Positions 37,418-49,498 of a stretch of DNA of 64,000 nt are shown piece after piece; the first letter of the stretch is position 1; each line of letters begins with the position of its first letter. The position numbers and the translations under genes were made by a program. This DNA comes from Sodalis endosymbiont of Henestaris halophilus. Lineage in GTDB: Bacteria; Pseudomonadota; Gammaproteobacteria; Enterobacterales; Enterobacteriaceae. The stretch covers positions 1,550,001 through 1,614,000 of the forward strand of contig NZ_LT897836.1 in NCBI RefSeq assembly GCF_900161835.1, in the 5' to 3' direction. Below the pieces are notes generated by a model, which saw nothing but the letters and a program-made list of their open reading frames with translations, was not told where the DNA came from and searched no databases.

Positions 37418-38017
37418 ACCGCAAAGACTAACGATATGGTAGTTGACCTTGTGCACTTCACTAAATTTTTATAAGTAACATCTTCGCAAGGAAACAAACG
37501 CCTACTTGCCCCGTAAAAATTAAGATTGACGAGTCAATCTTAATTAAGAGGGTATAGCTAATGTTATAGAAGCACAGGTTTACTAGAAAAATATAAGCAC
37601 GCAAGCGGCAGCAAAGATAGTTAGTGCATTAAAACAATGCTCAAAGTACAAGAAACCCTTGCAGCATGAAGTTGATATTAAAGCAATTAAAACAGAGGAA
37701 ATATCCGACGCGCAATGTCACTGTATCGGTTAGTGCGGATTTTAACAGTATCGTATTAATAAGCGCGGCAGCGGTGTTATCATATAAATAGATGTCCAAA
37801 TTAAGCTATACTGAACCGCACCATGCTATCGTTTACCTTGGACGCTACCAAGAAGGGTAAATCGTATATTATAGCATAGTACATGCTTTTATTTTTAACT
37901 ATCATCTAAAATATTAGCTTATCTATAGACATAGATAACTATAACGTAGCGAAAAATCTACTAATAAACTTACCTTAATCATAGTCGCCGTTGTAATTGA
38001 AATGTCTCTTCCATCCT

Positions 38018-38027
38018 CCCCCCCCCC
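38018..38027. repeat. Ten-base poly-C tract
   Basis: Ten consecutive C bases, directly preceded by CCT, in A+T-rich non-coding DNA. It is the second such tract in the window. Confidence 0.9.
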
Positions 38028-41000
38028 TGCAACGAAAATAAGTTGCCATTTCTGGCATTGGCACCAATACAGAGGAAACATAGAAAAGTAAAATCTTTTC
38101 TTATCACTGATAATCTGGTCAATATTGAATAATATTACCTAAGTTAGTGTTGTATTCTGCTAAGTGGTGATCGAGCTGATGTTTAAATTAACCGAAAATT
38201 CTAAATGACATTGATAGATATAGTAGCGATACAGCAGATCACAATCTTATACCTCGATGAACGTTATTTCCTTCTAAAATAAATAAAATACTACATAATA
38301 CATACTCGACACACAATAACAAACACACAATATGACGCGTAACAATATCTACCAAGACACGCTTATTTCAATGATTTTAGTGCAGTCAGAAAATAAATAA
38401 CCTGGAAAATAATTCACTAATTAAGTTAACTAAAGCAACGTTATAGCTAACGGTATTATCCTAAATTGCCAATAATGCCCGCGATAAGATTGCCCCACAA
38501 TGTCCTGGTTGGCCATGAGGTAAACCAGGTTGGAAAAATACAGGAAAAATATCAGGTCTTTTCACTTCCAGCAGCAAATATTTATACTTTTGATAGTATC
38601 AGGTAAACTTTGCTGAAATAGAGAAGTGCAAATTACCAAGATAAGTCGTGGCTTATCGTTTATTTATGAAACATGTTATTCATTTTTAACCCCCATCTAT
38701 TGTGATAATATCAGGCATCAATCATTGTATTTACACAATGATACAACATCTACCTAAATAAAAAATCAATAAATATATCACTCATTAAAATAGCGTATAT
38801 GTTAGTAGACTTTGATAGCGACGATCGTTTACACACAGTGGCACTCTGCAATCAGTCTGCATAGACAAAAGCCAATGCACGCAAAATATCGATTTTATTT
38901 TTGCATGGGCTATTGATGTAGGCTACAACTATACTACAAAAGTAAGGCTCATTTTGGTGAATTGTAGCTAAATAAGCACCATTCCTATTTTTATAAATAT
39001 AACAATATTAAACATTAGCTAAAAGATCTAATGATCGTCGTCATGCTAATGAAGTTAATAAATAAGGTATACACACCTCATATATGCAAGAAAAGGCGGC
39101 ATAAGGCATCGTACATAACACTGTTTTATATTTACTCTACCAATCTAGAAAATTCAACTACAAGAGAGTAGTGTCGAAATTGATAAGAAATTGCTTAAAA
39201 TTTGTTTACCAATCGGTTTAACGAATCCTGAAAGTTACAAGCCCCTTGTATCACTCTGTTAACTACCAAGCCGCCGAATACTAGGCTAGTACCTGTGTTT
39301 GTTTCAGTTTTACACTCTTGAGTGTAGCTAATAGCTACTACGGCATTACCTAATTAATTTTATTTAATGTGTAATCAAAAAGAGCGATAGTCTCTCTGTC
39401 TAACGAAGCAGTTATGCAAGTTAATCAGCTAGAAAAAGCTTTTATGCAATAACCATTAATTCAAATTCCGACGCTCCTGCTAAGAAAAATTTGCCAGTAA
39501 ATTTTGTTATCGTTATTATCATTATTAATCAGCAAATAGCTGCGGTCGTAGTAATGTGTTAGTTTTGTTACGCAAAATTCTTAATGATTAGCATATTATA
39601 CCACAAATTAACATCACTTTTTACAGCATTTAGTTCATACATTAAGTCACTACATCACCGAATGTTTAATTAAATTCTGATCAAAAAATAAGACTAGTTG
39701 CGTAACCTATACAAATAAAGAAACCTGAAATGCTAACGATTATTCCTTAAATACCAGAAGTCTTGCTTCCATAATAACTCATAAATATGGGATAAACTAA
39801 AATGTTAATTAATCGACTAGATGAGAAATGGTTGTTGATTACCATTAATAAGCTCACAAATACATAAACAAAAAACAAAGAACAAAGTAAAATACTATGC
39901 GCTAGCGATCGCTAGTTAGCTGTGATACTTGCTTAGCTAAGCTGAGTTAGGTTATATAAATAATATTTTGATAGAGAAGTATAGTTTTTCTGAGGCTAAT
40001 TATGAATTTGTTGGCCAATAAACTGGTGAGAGGTTGTAAGCACTAACCATGTTTAGACTTGTCTTTAATCATTCAAGCATTTAAGATGAGCTTTGAACTG
40101 TATAATCACCTTAATTTAGCTTGATAATTTATTAATACTAAGGCAGCGACTTTAATAGTTTTAAATATCTGCAAGTACTGTAGAAAATATAACGCAAAGT
40201 ATAAGACGACTAGTCATTAGGGTGAGGATAATAGATAGAAAAAATCTTCGCAATAGCTTGCAAATAAAATAAGTGCCAAAGTTAAGCTAACTAACTTCAC
40301 TAAATAATTACAAAAGAAGTCAACTACAATATTGTAGTAATACAATATTGCTACTTTCACCACATGGGGAGATGACCCCTAATATAACACAACTTAACGC
40401 CACACAACGCAGAGTTGCTGCTTCATAACTAGCTAAGGTTTTTTATAGTGGTCAGTATTAGTTGATTAATAATAAACACCAACTGTTAGCGCAAGGGCTC
40501 ACAACAACAATAGTTTTAATTGAATAAAACCGCAGCTGTAAGATACGTAGGTAATATTTAAAATGCATGATAATTTACAAAATTACCTGGACGCAACACT
40601 GGCAGCTCAATAATTTGTGCGGCTGAACAATGCAATTATAAAGACAAGGTAAGATTACCGCAACGAAACATAAACTTGATCAACATGACAAGATAAATAC
40701 AGTTGTTGAAAATATACTGTTAGATTTAGATCTACTAAACAAGATAAAGAACATCTTCAGCAATAACCTAAGTTTTTTAATGCTTGATGTAACTTATAAG
40801 ACAAAAGATAGCAAAATAAATAAATGGACATTTCAAGTAAAAAAACAAATTCGTATAACATGCGAATTTATCAATGCCAAAATATATAAATTAATATTTA
40901 GATTAATGCCATAAATAAAACATTTAACTACATTTCTATTGATTACCAGTGTTTTACTAAAAAATCCTCTAAACATGGAATATAATTCTTTATATAATTA

Positions 41001-42865
41001 AATAGATAGATATAATCTAGGTTATATTTTATTATATTATTTATTGTTTATAAATCAGCGATAAATAGCAAACTTTTAAAACCATTTAGTGCTTTTAGCG
41101 CACAAAACTACTTAAGTAATCTTGATCATTTATTAGCGTAGTAAAATTAAACTAAAAATCTTTCTTGTAAATCAAGCCTAAAAACAATAATTTGCTTGTA
41201 CTACTGTTAATATTTTGCGGCTTAAATTGGTTGTTATATTATACCAGTTAATCACACAATAAGTTATGGGTTATACCTACTATATTTATATCTAAATAAT
41301 TTTTTAAGCTTAAACTTAATTATAAGCAACAAGTCATTAAGTTTTAATTAACAATAAATTCATATAGTTTACTGCTTATTGCTAAATTAATTTTATTAAA
41401 CGCTCTTAAGTATTTAAGATTATACGTTAATATAACGTATCAAAATAAATAACAAAATATTTCGTATCTTTATAATCACAAATATTAAATATTGTTAAAT
41501 AACTACTTATAGAAGTGTAATTTAATTTATTAAAATTGTGATAAGCTTGTGTATTTATAATAAATATAAGTAAATTTGATAAAATAAATTTAAATATGCG
41601 TTAGACTTGATAGAATCAAATAACATCTTAATACAAAATTAATAAATAAAAATTATGAGATAACATTAATTAGTATATTACTTTATCATTAATTATAAAC
41701 TACAGATAAAGTATTTTACGACCAAATTGATTTAGTCAACACTTTATTCATAAATAAATAATTATTTATGGCATATTGCTTTAAATAAAGCAATAAGTAA
41801 ATGTTTGCGAAAATAAGTTTTAAGCAAATAAAAACGTATATGTGATATATACTTGCTTGCTATCTTATTGCAACAAATAAATGATTAAAACTTCTTTGTT
41901 ATAGTTATGTTCAAAGTAGTAAGCATTGCCGTATAAAATTTCTCTAATCAATATTTATATATTATTGTAGCGCTACACTAATCTACAATATTTATAATTA
42001 AAATTAAAATGTAATGCTATTACATAGACAGAAACAAAATAGTTTCTTGTTTAGAATTGAAATATCACACGTGGTATTCATTATTGACTATGTAAGAATC
42101 AAAGCGCACAAAAATATTCTTCCTTAATCCTTTGATTACAAAAAAACTTAATCCGCCACGCCAGTTAGTAAAAGTTGTTATGGCAATTGATCTCGATAAG
42201 CAGATTTACTAACTTTCTCCTCTTTTTAAAACACATGAGCCACTGCAAGCCTGCACTTAATAGTGTTTTGATAATCGATTCCTTTCTAAACTTGCCATCA
42301 ATGCGCAAGTTAGTTGAACTATAATTATATCTTATCCCTCTTATCACCGCAACACGATAAACTAAAATCCTCGTGCCAGCGACATTGACGCATGTTTTAT
42401 ATTTTAGCGCAGCGTGATCAAAATTTATGCACAATGTCAACAGGATTTTTCTCACTGCGACCTGTTAAATATGGCGACGCATGTTCTCACTAAATATGAC
42501 ACGATTTTCGCGATGCCTTACTTTACTCACAAACCGTTGACTAATTAGTTGCGTCTGGAGATACATGCTAAATAACGCTAAATATAAGTATAGCCAATTT
42601 TAGCACATGAATTCACTAGCTGGGTTCCCAAACGCATTAGTTGTGCACAATGCCATTCGATCATTCCTTTAAAAGTGGTGTCATCCACAGAAGCTTCCTT
42701 TTGTTAGAATAGTAAATGTTTGCGATCATCATAAGAAATAATATTGCTGTTCACAAACCACAAATCTACACCTATAAAGTAGGTTAGATGAGCAATTAGA
42801 GAATAACTAGCACTTTATCCATAACGCATTTCTAGTTAAACTAGAACATATAAAGCTTAGGGGCA

Positions 42866-42874
42866 TGCTATAAT
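42866..42874 (+). promoter_or_regulatory. Extended -10 promoter upstream of hldD
   Basis: TGCTATAAT, an extended -10 element, lies about 60 bases before the hldD ATG. The -35 region is poor (ACATAT at the expected distance), which the TG extension can offset. The same nine bases recur at 54065 and 57148. Confidence 0.5.
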
Positions 42875-42934
42875 ACAAGAGTATTATCAAGAGCTGATAT
42901 TGTGCCTGCTCCATCATTTATTTAAGGATAGCTA

Positions 42935-43858
42935 ATGATAGTGGTCACAGGTGGCGCCGGTTTTATAGGTAGTAATATCATTAAGGCATTAAATCAAATT
43001 GTTTCTAGCAATATTTTGGTGGTGGATAATCTGAAAGACGGCACCAAATATGCCAATCTAGTCGACCTGAACATAACCGATTATATGGATAAAGAAGATT
43101 TTATTGCTAGTATTATCGCCGGCGATGATTTTGGGGGTATTGATGCAGTATTTCATAAAGGCGCTTGTTCTTCTACCATAGAGTGGGACGGCAAGTACAT
43201 GATGAATAATAACTATGAGTACTCTAAAACGCTCTTACATTATTGCATAGAACGTTCTATCCCTTTTTTATACGCTTCTTCTGCAGCAATTTATGGCAGG
43301 CAAACGCAACACTTTATTGAAAACCGGCAGTATGAGCAACCATTAAATGTTTACGGCTATTCAAAATTCCTCTTCGATCAGCATGTCCGAACGCTATTAC
43401 CGCAGGCCAAATCACAAATTTGTGGCTTTCGTTATTTTAACGTTTATGGCCCGCGTGAAGGACATAAAGGAGACATGGCAAGCGTGGTTTTCCATTTAAA
43501 CAATCAAATCAACACCGGGGAAAACCCAAAACTTTTCGTCGGCAGCAAAGATTTTAAACGCGATTTTATATATGTTAGCGATGTAGTTGCAGTCAATCTT
43601 TGGTTCTGGCAAAATAGTGTCTCGGGGATTTTTAATTGTGGCACGGGACAGGCAGAATCTTTTTGCTCTGTTGCAAACACAGTGGTGTCTTACCATAAAA
43701 AAGGCCAGCTAGAATACATTCCGTTTCCTAAAAAGCTTCAAAAGAAATATCAAACATACACACAGGCAGACTTGACCCAAATGCGCAAAGCCGGATACAA
43801 CAATAAGTTTAAAACCGTATACGATGGGGTAATAGAATATTTAGGCTGGTTGAATTAA
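42935..43858 (+). CDS. hldD: ADP-L-glycero-D-manno-heptose 6-epimerase
   Basis: Last step in making the ADP-heptose donor for the lipopolysaccharide inner core. The 307 residues match E. coli HldD (310). It has the NADP-binding [11 protein letters not shown] at the N-terminus, the VDNLKDGTK block, and the catalytic YGYSK with Y140 and K144 at the same positions as in E. coli. The C-terminus keeps [11 protein letters not shown] and [19 protein letters not shown]. Codon 1 is ATG with AAGGA upstream. waaF follows after 37 bases. It is still intact, although the heptose-adding steps downstream look damaged. Confidence 0.97.
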   Translation: MIVVTGGAGFIGSNIIKALNQIVSSNILVVDNLKDGTKYANLVDLNITDYMDKEDFIASIIAGDDFGGIDAVFHKGACSSTIEWDGKYMMNNNYEYSKTLLHYCIERSIPFLYASSAAIYGRQTQHFIENRQYEQPLNVYGYSKFLFDQHVRTLLPQAKSQICGFRYFNVYGPREGHKGDMASVVFHLNNQINTGENPKLFVGSKDFKRDFIYVSDVVAVNLWFWQNSVSGIFNCGTGQAESFCSVANTVVSYHKKGQLEYIPFPKKLQKKYQTYTQADLTQMRKAGYNNKFKTVYDGVIEYLGWLN

Positions 43859-43895
43859 TAACCATTAATTTTGTTTAAAACAAAAGAGCATAGTC

Positions 43896-44936
43896 ATAAA
43901 AATACTGATAATCGGACCATCTTGGGTCGGCGATATGATGCTGTCTCAAAGCCTGTATCTCCTCTTAGCTAAGCGTTATTCTAATGTGGAGATTGATGTG
44001 ATAGCTCCCGCCTGGTCCAGCCCTTTGTTGAACCTCATGCCGGAGGTCAGACAAGTATTGACTATGCCATTCGGGCACGGTACCTTGTCGTTATTGAAGC
44101 GCCGACGTCTGGGGCACGTACTGCGGCAAAACAGGTATCAGCAAGCGATAGTCTTACCTAACTCGTTCAAATCAGCACTAGTACCGTTTTTTACTGGTAT
44201 CCCGCATCGAACCGGCTGGAGTGGGGAGATGCGCTATGTTTTACTCAACGACATCCGTACGCTAAATAAGCAGGACTTCCCGCTGATGGTGCAGCGCTAT
44301 GCCGCACTTGCCTTTGATCGTCAGAAGATGCACAGTGCTACTGATTTATCTACACTGTTGCCCTGGCCGCGCCTCATGGTAAGCTCAACGGACATAGATA
44401 AAATGTTGTGCACTTTTATGCTGGATGATGAACGCCCGCTTATCGGCTTTTGTCCAGGTGCCGAATTTAGCCTGACTAAACGATGGCCGCATTATCATTA
44501 TGCTGCGCTGGCTGAGACACTCATATGTCGAGGCTATCAAATAGCGCTGTTTGGTTCCACAAAAGACAAGTTAGTAGGAGACGCCATCGAAGCCCTGCTG
44601 CCTACAAACTCTCGTTCATATTGCTGTAACTTGACCGGTAAAACTTCTCTGGAGCAAGTAGTAACACTCATCGCTGCCTGTCAGGGAATCGTCAGCAACG
44701 ATTCCGGTTTAATGCATATAGCAAGCGCTCTAGTTCGTCCGTTAGTAGCGCTTTACGGACCCAGTAGTCCAAATTTTACTCCGCCGCTTTCCCATAAGGC
44801 CCGGGTGATTAGCTTAATAAGCAATGACTGTAAAATACGTAACGAGAGTGATAAAAAAGGATACCATCCTAGTCTAATCGCTATCCAACCCACTCAGGTG
44901 CTGAGTGTATTGCAATCATTATTGCCCTCTAAGTAA
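43896..44936 (+). CDS. waaF: ADP-heptose:LPS heptosyltransferase II, with ATA in place of the start codon
   Basis: Adds the second heptose to the inner core, on the cytoplasmic face. From 43896 the frame reads IKILIIGPSWVGDMMLSQSL, matching the E. coli N-terminus MKILVIGPSWVGDMMMSQSL, but codon 1 is ATA. An in-frame TAA lies at 43866-43868 and there is no ATG, GTG or TTG between it and 43896. The first ATG, at 43935, would remove 13 conserved residues including the GPSWVGD motif. From 43896 the product has 346 residues (E. coli 348) and the rest is intact: LPNSFKSALVPFF, PGAEFSLTKRWPHYHY, NDSGLMHIASAL and YGPSSPNFTPPLS. Either ATA initiates weakly or the gene has just been silenced. Confidence 0.85.
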   Translation: MKILIIGPSWVGDMMLSQSLYLLLAKRYSNVEIDVIAPAWSSPLLNLMPEVRQVLTMPFGHGTLSLLKRRRLGHVLRQNRYQQAIVLPNSFKSALVPFFTGIPHRTGWSGEMRYVLLNDIRTLNKQDFPLMVQRYAALAFDRQKMHSATDLSTLLPWPRLMVSSTDIDKMLCTFMLDDERPLIGFCPGAEFSLTKRWPHYHYAALAETLICRGYQIALFGSTKDKLVGDAIEALLPTNSRSYCCNLTGKTSLEQVVTLIAACQGIVSNDSGLMHIASALVRPLVALYGPSSPNFTPPLSHKARVISLISNDCKIRNESDKKGYHPSLIAIQPTQVLSVLQSLLPSK

Positions 44937-44955
44937 TTATATTGATTGTTGATAT

Positions 44956-45010
44956 AAGGAGATCCGGATAAAATTACTTATCCAACTGACTAATTTTGTA
45001 AAACTTTCAA
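44956..45010 (+). pseudogene. waaC: Possible 5' remnant of waaC (heptosyltransferase I)
   Basis: E. coli has waaC directly after waaF. Here AAGGAGA at 44956-44962 is followed at 44968 by ATA and then codons reading KLLIQLTNFV. Heptosyltransferase I starts in a similar way (MRVLIVKTSSMGDVL in E. coli). After about 14 codons no similarity is visible and stops follow. WaaC makes the substrate of WaaF. The match is short and depends on position. Confidence 0.35.
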
Positions 45011-47656
45011 TAAGAAAGAATGACACAACATGAAATGTTTTTCATGCAGAAACTAGTGTGACCAGACATGCAACAAGGTAATCTTTTGCATAAACGTATT
45101 TACAATAATGCCATACGACTGATGGCTGCCACTAATTGAGCTGAGCTCGAAGCTATATCTGCAATAACATGTATACCCCTCCTCTGAACGAGGAAAGTAT
45201 TATATCTTTACCGGAAAGGTAATTTCCAATTAAGACACTATGTAAATAAATATTAGATATGTTGATAATAATGCATGTAAAGTCAACAGCCACAATAAGA
45301 AAATATATTTAATCTACTAATTGCTGCTGCGTTATCTAACGCAAGCCAAAGCATTAAGAATTTTATCATGACTTTACTACCTATCAAGTATATTGATAGG
45401 TGATTTTAATGAAGTCATAGACGCGATTCTATGCGAAAAACCAATAGTGCCTGCTAAATGTTATTAACCAATCTAAACAGTAATAGTTTGAAGAGTTAAA
45501 ATCAATATAACACCCACTTAAATTAAGCAATCAATATAGAACTAGACTTAAAATTTATGGTGATATAAAGAGTAAATTTTAACTAAATTTAGCTTCAAAA
45601 GCTATACTCATCCCCATCAAAATTAACCGCATAAAATAAGGCTAAAATTATGAAAGTCAGTCTATCGACTATAAGTCGATAGTAAGAAATTTTAGCCTTG
45701 CAAGTAAAAGAACATAACGTTACCAAAATTAGTATTAATCCATAAGCAAACCATATCTGAGGATACTAGAGAACGCAACTAATTGCAAAAAAAATTAAAA
45801 TCCTAAAAAGCGCCGACGTTGAAATCACTTCACGATCTGCAAATAATAGATACATTCAGGATACAATACTTAGCCGTATCGCTACGCTAAATTTTGAGGT
45901 TTATTAAAATAGCAACTGCAATATTATTGTTGAACCTATGCATGCTAATACTCTGTGCATGATTTTACACACGGTCTAGTAAAATGACTGTAAAACGAAC
46001 ACTACAAACATGGTTTTGTCGAGGGAGCAAACGCATCGTTTTATTATAGAAGTTGTTAATATTTAAGGAATGAACATAGTCTGCTAAATTGGTTGCCTCT
46101 AGCAAATAAAAAGATGGCAATACCCAGTCGCTAAATAATAACTAACTCATAAAACCGCAGAAACAACAAGTTGAAATAAAGCATCTTCTTAACTGCCTAT
46201 TTATCAGGGCACAAACAGTCAAGTTTGATGAGGCATCATTACTGTTATTCAAATATAAACGAATAATTGCTGGGTTTATCTGACGGTGGTGTTAGATATG
46301 CACTACAAGTAAACTAATAGACAAAGCAATACTTACCTCGCCTAATTTGATACTAACCACCTTTTAAAAGTATCTTCATATAAGCCTACTGTGAGCGCGG
46401 AATAAAATACTAGTGACAACACCTAGAATCAAAGCCTCCTCTCTTATTAATAAGTGCACATTCCTTAAAGAATTACGGAGCCTCAGATAAAATACAACAT
46501 AAGCTATCTAAGTAATAATTAAAGCCGTAACTCGATTCAGTCGCTTTTCAGAAATTTTGAAAAGAAAACAGATACCCAAGCAAGTTGTTAATGCCTTATC
46601 AAAGTAAATTTTGTTATAACCAGTTTATTATTCATAGAGGGTCATACATAGAGCTATAAGACCGAAATAGTCTAATAAATGGTTAACGCCAAACGACTAA
46701 TAACGTCTGTTCAATAAATTTATAGGTGGGTTCGTTTAGTTGATTGCTACAAACGTCTATTATAAGTATGATATAATCTATATAATCTGGTTAGACAAGA
46801 TACTTGCCTTTGATTATTGTTCGTTATTCATATTATTCAACATGAAAGTAAGTAATTAGTTGCGGTTAAGTATAGCTATTTAGAGTTAAAAGAAAACTAA
46901 AGAAAACCTCTCAAGTATCTCTGTGTACGTAGTCTAAACTTTCTTACCCCCAGCTTGCTACAGTTAGGCGCATAACCATGTCATTAAGCATACAATAACA
47001 AAGACATTCTCCGATAAACATAATCAATAATGTTTAGTACAAAAAAACAACTAATATGCTAATTTAATTCTCAAAAAAAAGGTACAACTCCAAGTTAAGG
47101 ACGATCTAGAAGAGATATGGTCAGCAGAGAGTTCCAATGTCGCTACATAATGTCATTAATTAAATAATAATTAAATTGATATTGTATTAGCTAAGTTTCA
47201 ACTAAGTGTTTTGCAGTGATAAAGTAACTAGAAAATATCGAGAATAATTTTAATTTTCCATATGTTACTGTAATAACAATCTAAGTTTAATAATAAGAAC
47301 GATAAATTTAATTAAAATCTTATTTTGCAATAATCAAGTTATGAAGTAACCGCACAAAATAGTAATTTAATAAAAAAACTTAAATAGTATTTAAGACTGC
47401 TCTAGTTTGTTTAAAAACTAACAAAGGTTGAGAGGATGCTATATTTCACCCTTTGCAGTAAACAATGTTTACTGCAAAGTATAAATAATAAATTCAAGAA
47501 GCATCAAAACAAAACGTGACTTACCTTTAATAAATTAAAATTTATTTAATTTGTAAAAGCTTACCACAACACTAGATCTAACGGTCCTTTGCCTTCATAC
47601 TGCAATCTTATATTCACCTAGCCAGCTAATCAGGATCCTATCCACTCCTTTTCCGC
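45011..47656. other. Non-coding stretch between waaF and dapE, left part
   Basis: No gene or clear remnant. Small hairpins occur near 45180-45235. The DNA is uniformly A+T-rich with stops in all frames. Confidence 0.5.
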
Positions 47657-47975
47657 TTAAGGTAGTTTTTGATATTTTTCTAACGACTTACAATACCCCT
47701 GAAGATCCATGGCATCAAAAACTGCGATATGATTATAAATACCCCGGTTGCTTGATGAACAGTAAGTGGTGGCTTACCACTTTCATAAGCATTAGTATAA
47801 CTAACCGTAATGGTTTTCACATCGATCTTATATAGCACTTTATCAAACTTTTGGGTTGGTAAAGATTATTTAACACCCGCAGCATTACCTAGAGAAAACT
47901 CAGCGATTAATGGTAAATTAAGGTCGATAGAAATCGTCGAGTGCAGAGCTATGGGTGGTGCAATACTCTAAATAA
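47657..47975 (-). pseudogene. Unidentified decayed coding remnant
   Basis: The minus strand of this GC-richer patch reads like protein. It starts with about 24 codons containing LNLPLIAEFSLGNAAGVK, is cut by one TAA, and continues in the same frame with FDKVLYKIDVKTITVSYTNA and ESGKPPLTVHQATG. One frame shift later it reads YNHIAVFDAMDLQGYCKSLE, ending at a TAA at 47657-47659. One stop and one indel thus break what was a continuous frame of about 100 codons. I do not recognise the family, and the strand is opposite to dapE. Confidence 0.5.
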
Positions 47976-48083
47976 ACTAGACATCATTAAACGCCGTTAA
48001 TGCAAACAACAGATGGTTATATACTGTAATGACATTTTTCCCCAAAAATTATTAATAGACGAACAATAGTGAGAATTGAAAAA

Positions 48084-49211
48084 ATGTTTTGTCCCGTACT
48101 GGAACTTGCTCAACAATTAATTAAATGTCCCTCAATTAGCCCCGAAGATGCAGGATGTCAGGTAATCATATCGGCCCGCCTAAAGGCGCTAGGTTTTGTC
48201 ATTGAACCAATGCCGTTCGGCGACACCCTTAATGTCTGGGCATGGCATGGCCAAAGTTGTACATTGGCTTTTGCTGGCCATACGGATGTGGTTCCGGTCG
48301 GCGAAACTCAATACTGGGATAATCCACCATTCGAACCAACGTTACGCGACGGCATGCTTTACGGCCGCGGAGCGGCGGATATGAAAGGATCGCTAGCTGC
48401 TATGGTGATCGCTGCCGAACGCTTTGTTGTTCAATATCCGGATCATCCGGGTAGATTGGCATTTCTTATTACCTCTGATGAGGAAGCTGCCGCACAGAAC
48501 GGCACGGTTAAAGTAGTCGAAAAATTACGGGAACGCAAGGAACGGATAGACTATTGCCTGGTAGGTGAACCATCTAGCAGCCGTCAGGTTGGAGATGTCA
48601 TCAAAAATGGCCGGCGTGGTTCACTAACAGCTAAGTTAGTAGTACAGGGAGTACAGGGTCATGTCGCCTATCCGCAACTAGCGGATAATCCCGTGCATAA
48701 CGCAATGAATGCGCTAAAAGAACTAGTAGAAACTCAATGGGATGATGGCAATGATTTTTTTCCACCTACAACGATGCAAATAGTCAATATTAATGCCGGG
48801 ATCGGCAGTAATAATGTTATTCCTGGCGAGCTGCAGGTGCAATTCAATTTTCGTTTTAGCAACAAGCTATCAGACGTTATCATTCGCCAAAGGGTGGAAT
48901 CAATAATGCAGCGACATAAGTTGCGCTACCAACTAGACTGGTCGCTTTCTGGCCAGCCTTTCCTGACTGCAAGCGGCAAACTATTGAATGCGGCAGTGCG
49001 AGCAATAGAACAGTATCAAAAGTTAACGCCCCGTCTGGAAACTACCGGAGGCACCTCAGATGGGAGGTTTATTGCTGGTTTGGGTGCAGAGATTGTGGAA
49101 TTAGGTCCGGTAAACGCGACTATTCATAAAATAAACGAGTGCGTACGCGCTGCGGATCTTCAACTGCTTAGTAGCATATACCAACGTATTATAGAACAGT
49201 TAATTTTATGA
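48084..49211 (+). CDS. dapE: Succinyl-diaminopimelate desuccinylase
   Basis: Hydrolyses N-succinyl-LL-diaminopimelate in lysine and peptidoglycan-precursor synthesis; zinc enzyme of the M20 family. From the ATG at 48084 the product has 375 residues, the same as E. coli DapE. A longer frame opens at a GTG at 48069, but homology starts at [12 protein letters not shown]. Zinc-binding and catalytic blocks are intact: FAGHTDVVP near residue 63, [15 protein letters not shown] near 95, [11 protein letters not shown] near 131, LVGEPSS near 160, and the C-terminal [15 protein letters not shown]. It stands alone. Its retention suggests the symbiont makes diaminopimelate, lysine or both. Confidence 0.97.
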   Translation: MFCPVLELAQQLIKCPSISPEDAGCQVIISARLKALGFVIEPMPFGDTLNVWAWHGQSCTLAFAGHTDVVPVGETQYWDNPPFEPTLRDGMLYGRGAADMKGSLAAMVIAAERFVVQYPDHPGRLAFLITSDEEAAAQNGTVKVVEKLRERKERIDYCLVGEPSSSRQVGDVIKNGRRGSLTAKLVVQGVQGHVAYPQLADNPVHNAMNALKELVETQWDDGNDFFPPTTMQIVNINAGIGSNNVIPGELQVQFNFRFSNKLSDVIIRQRVESIMQRHKLRYQLDWSLSGQPFLTASGKLLNAAVRAIEQYQKLTPRLETTGGTSDGRFIAGLGAEIVELGPVNATIHKINECVRAADLQLLSSIYQRIIEQLIL

Positions 49212-49470
49212 TAACTACGTTAACAATGACAGGATATGTTGATAGGCATTTTACCTACTGAACCCAGAACAACAGCTATAGTTTAAGAAGCAGCAAGATT
49301 CTTTATCTAGTTACAGAAAGCGGTGACGCAAAGAAAACTTCTCTCCTATGCTTACCCAGTTAATATTTTGTAGCATTACTCGCTTGATTGAATATCTAAA
49401 AGGGTACATTTCATGGTTAGTGCTTATTTTATAAATAACTAACAGTCAATGTTGAATTAACTTAATTAAA

Positions 49471-49498
49471 CGATACAAGCGGAGTCTCCGCTGTATCG
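49471..49498. terminator. GC-rich hairpin downstream of dapE
   Basis: CGATACAAGCGGAG pairs with CTCCGCTGTATCG (one bulged base), a stem of 13 pairs, about 260 bases past dapE. On the minus strand TTTAATTAAG follows, on the plus strand CTCC, so it would work better against leftward transcription. It is strikingly GC-rich for this stretch and may be a preserved terminator. Confidence 0.45.

Larger units (their letters stand above)
37418..42934. other. 5.5-kb non-coding stretch between dps and hldD
   Basis: Very A+T-rich, especially 40800-42000. In E. coli kbl and tdh lie upstream of hldD on the opposite strand. The 96-codon minus-strand frame at 42165-42455 sits where kbl might have been but does not resemble it, and I do not call it a gene. 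A ten-C tract lies at 38018-38027. Confidence 0.55.

Noticed and set aside
42165-42455. 96-codon minus-strand open frame upstream of hldD.
   Set aside because: No recognised similarity (not Kbl or Tdh), no convincing ribosome-binding site, and the composition is like spacer DNA.
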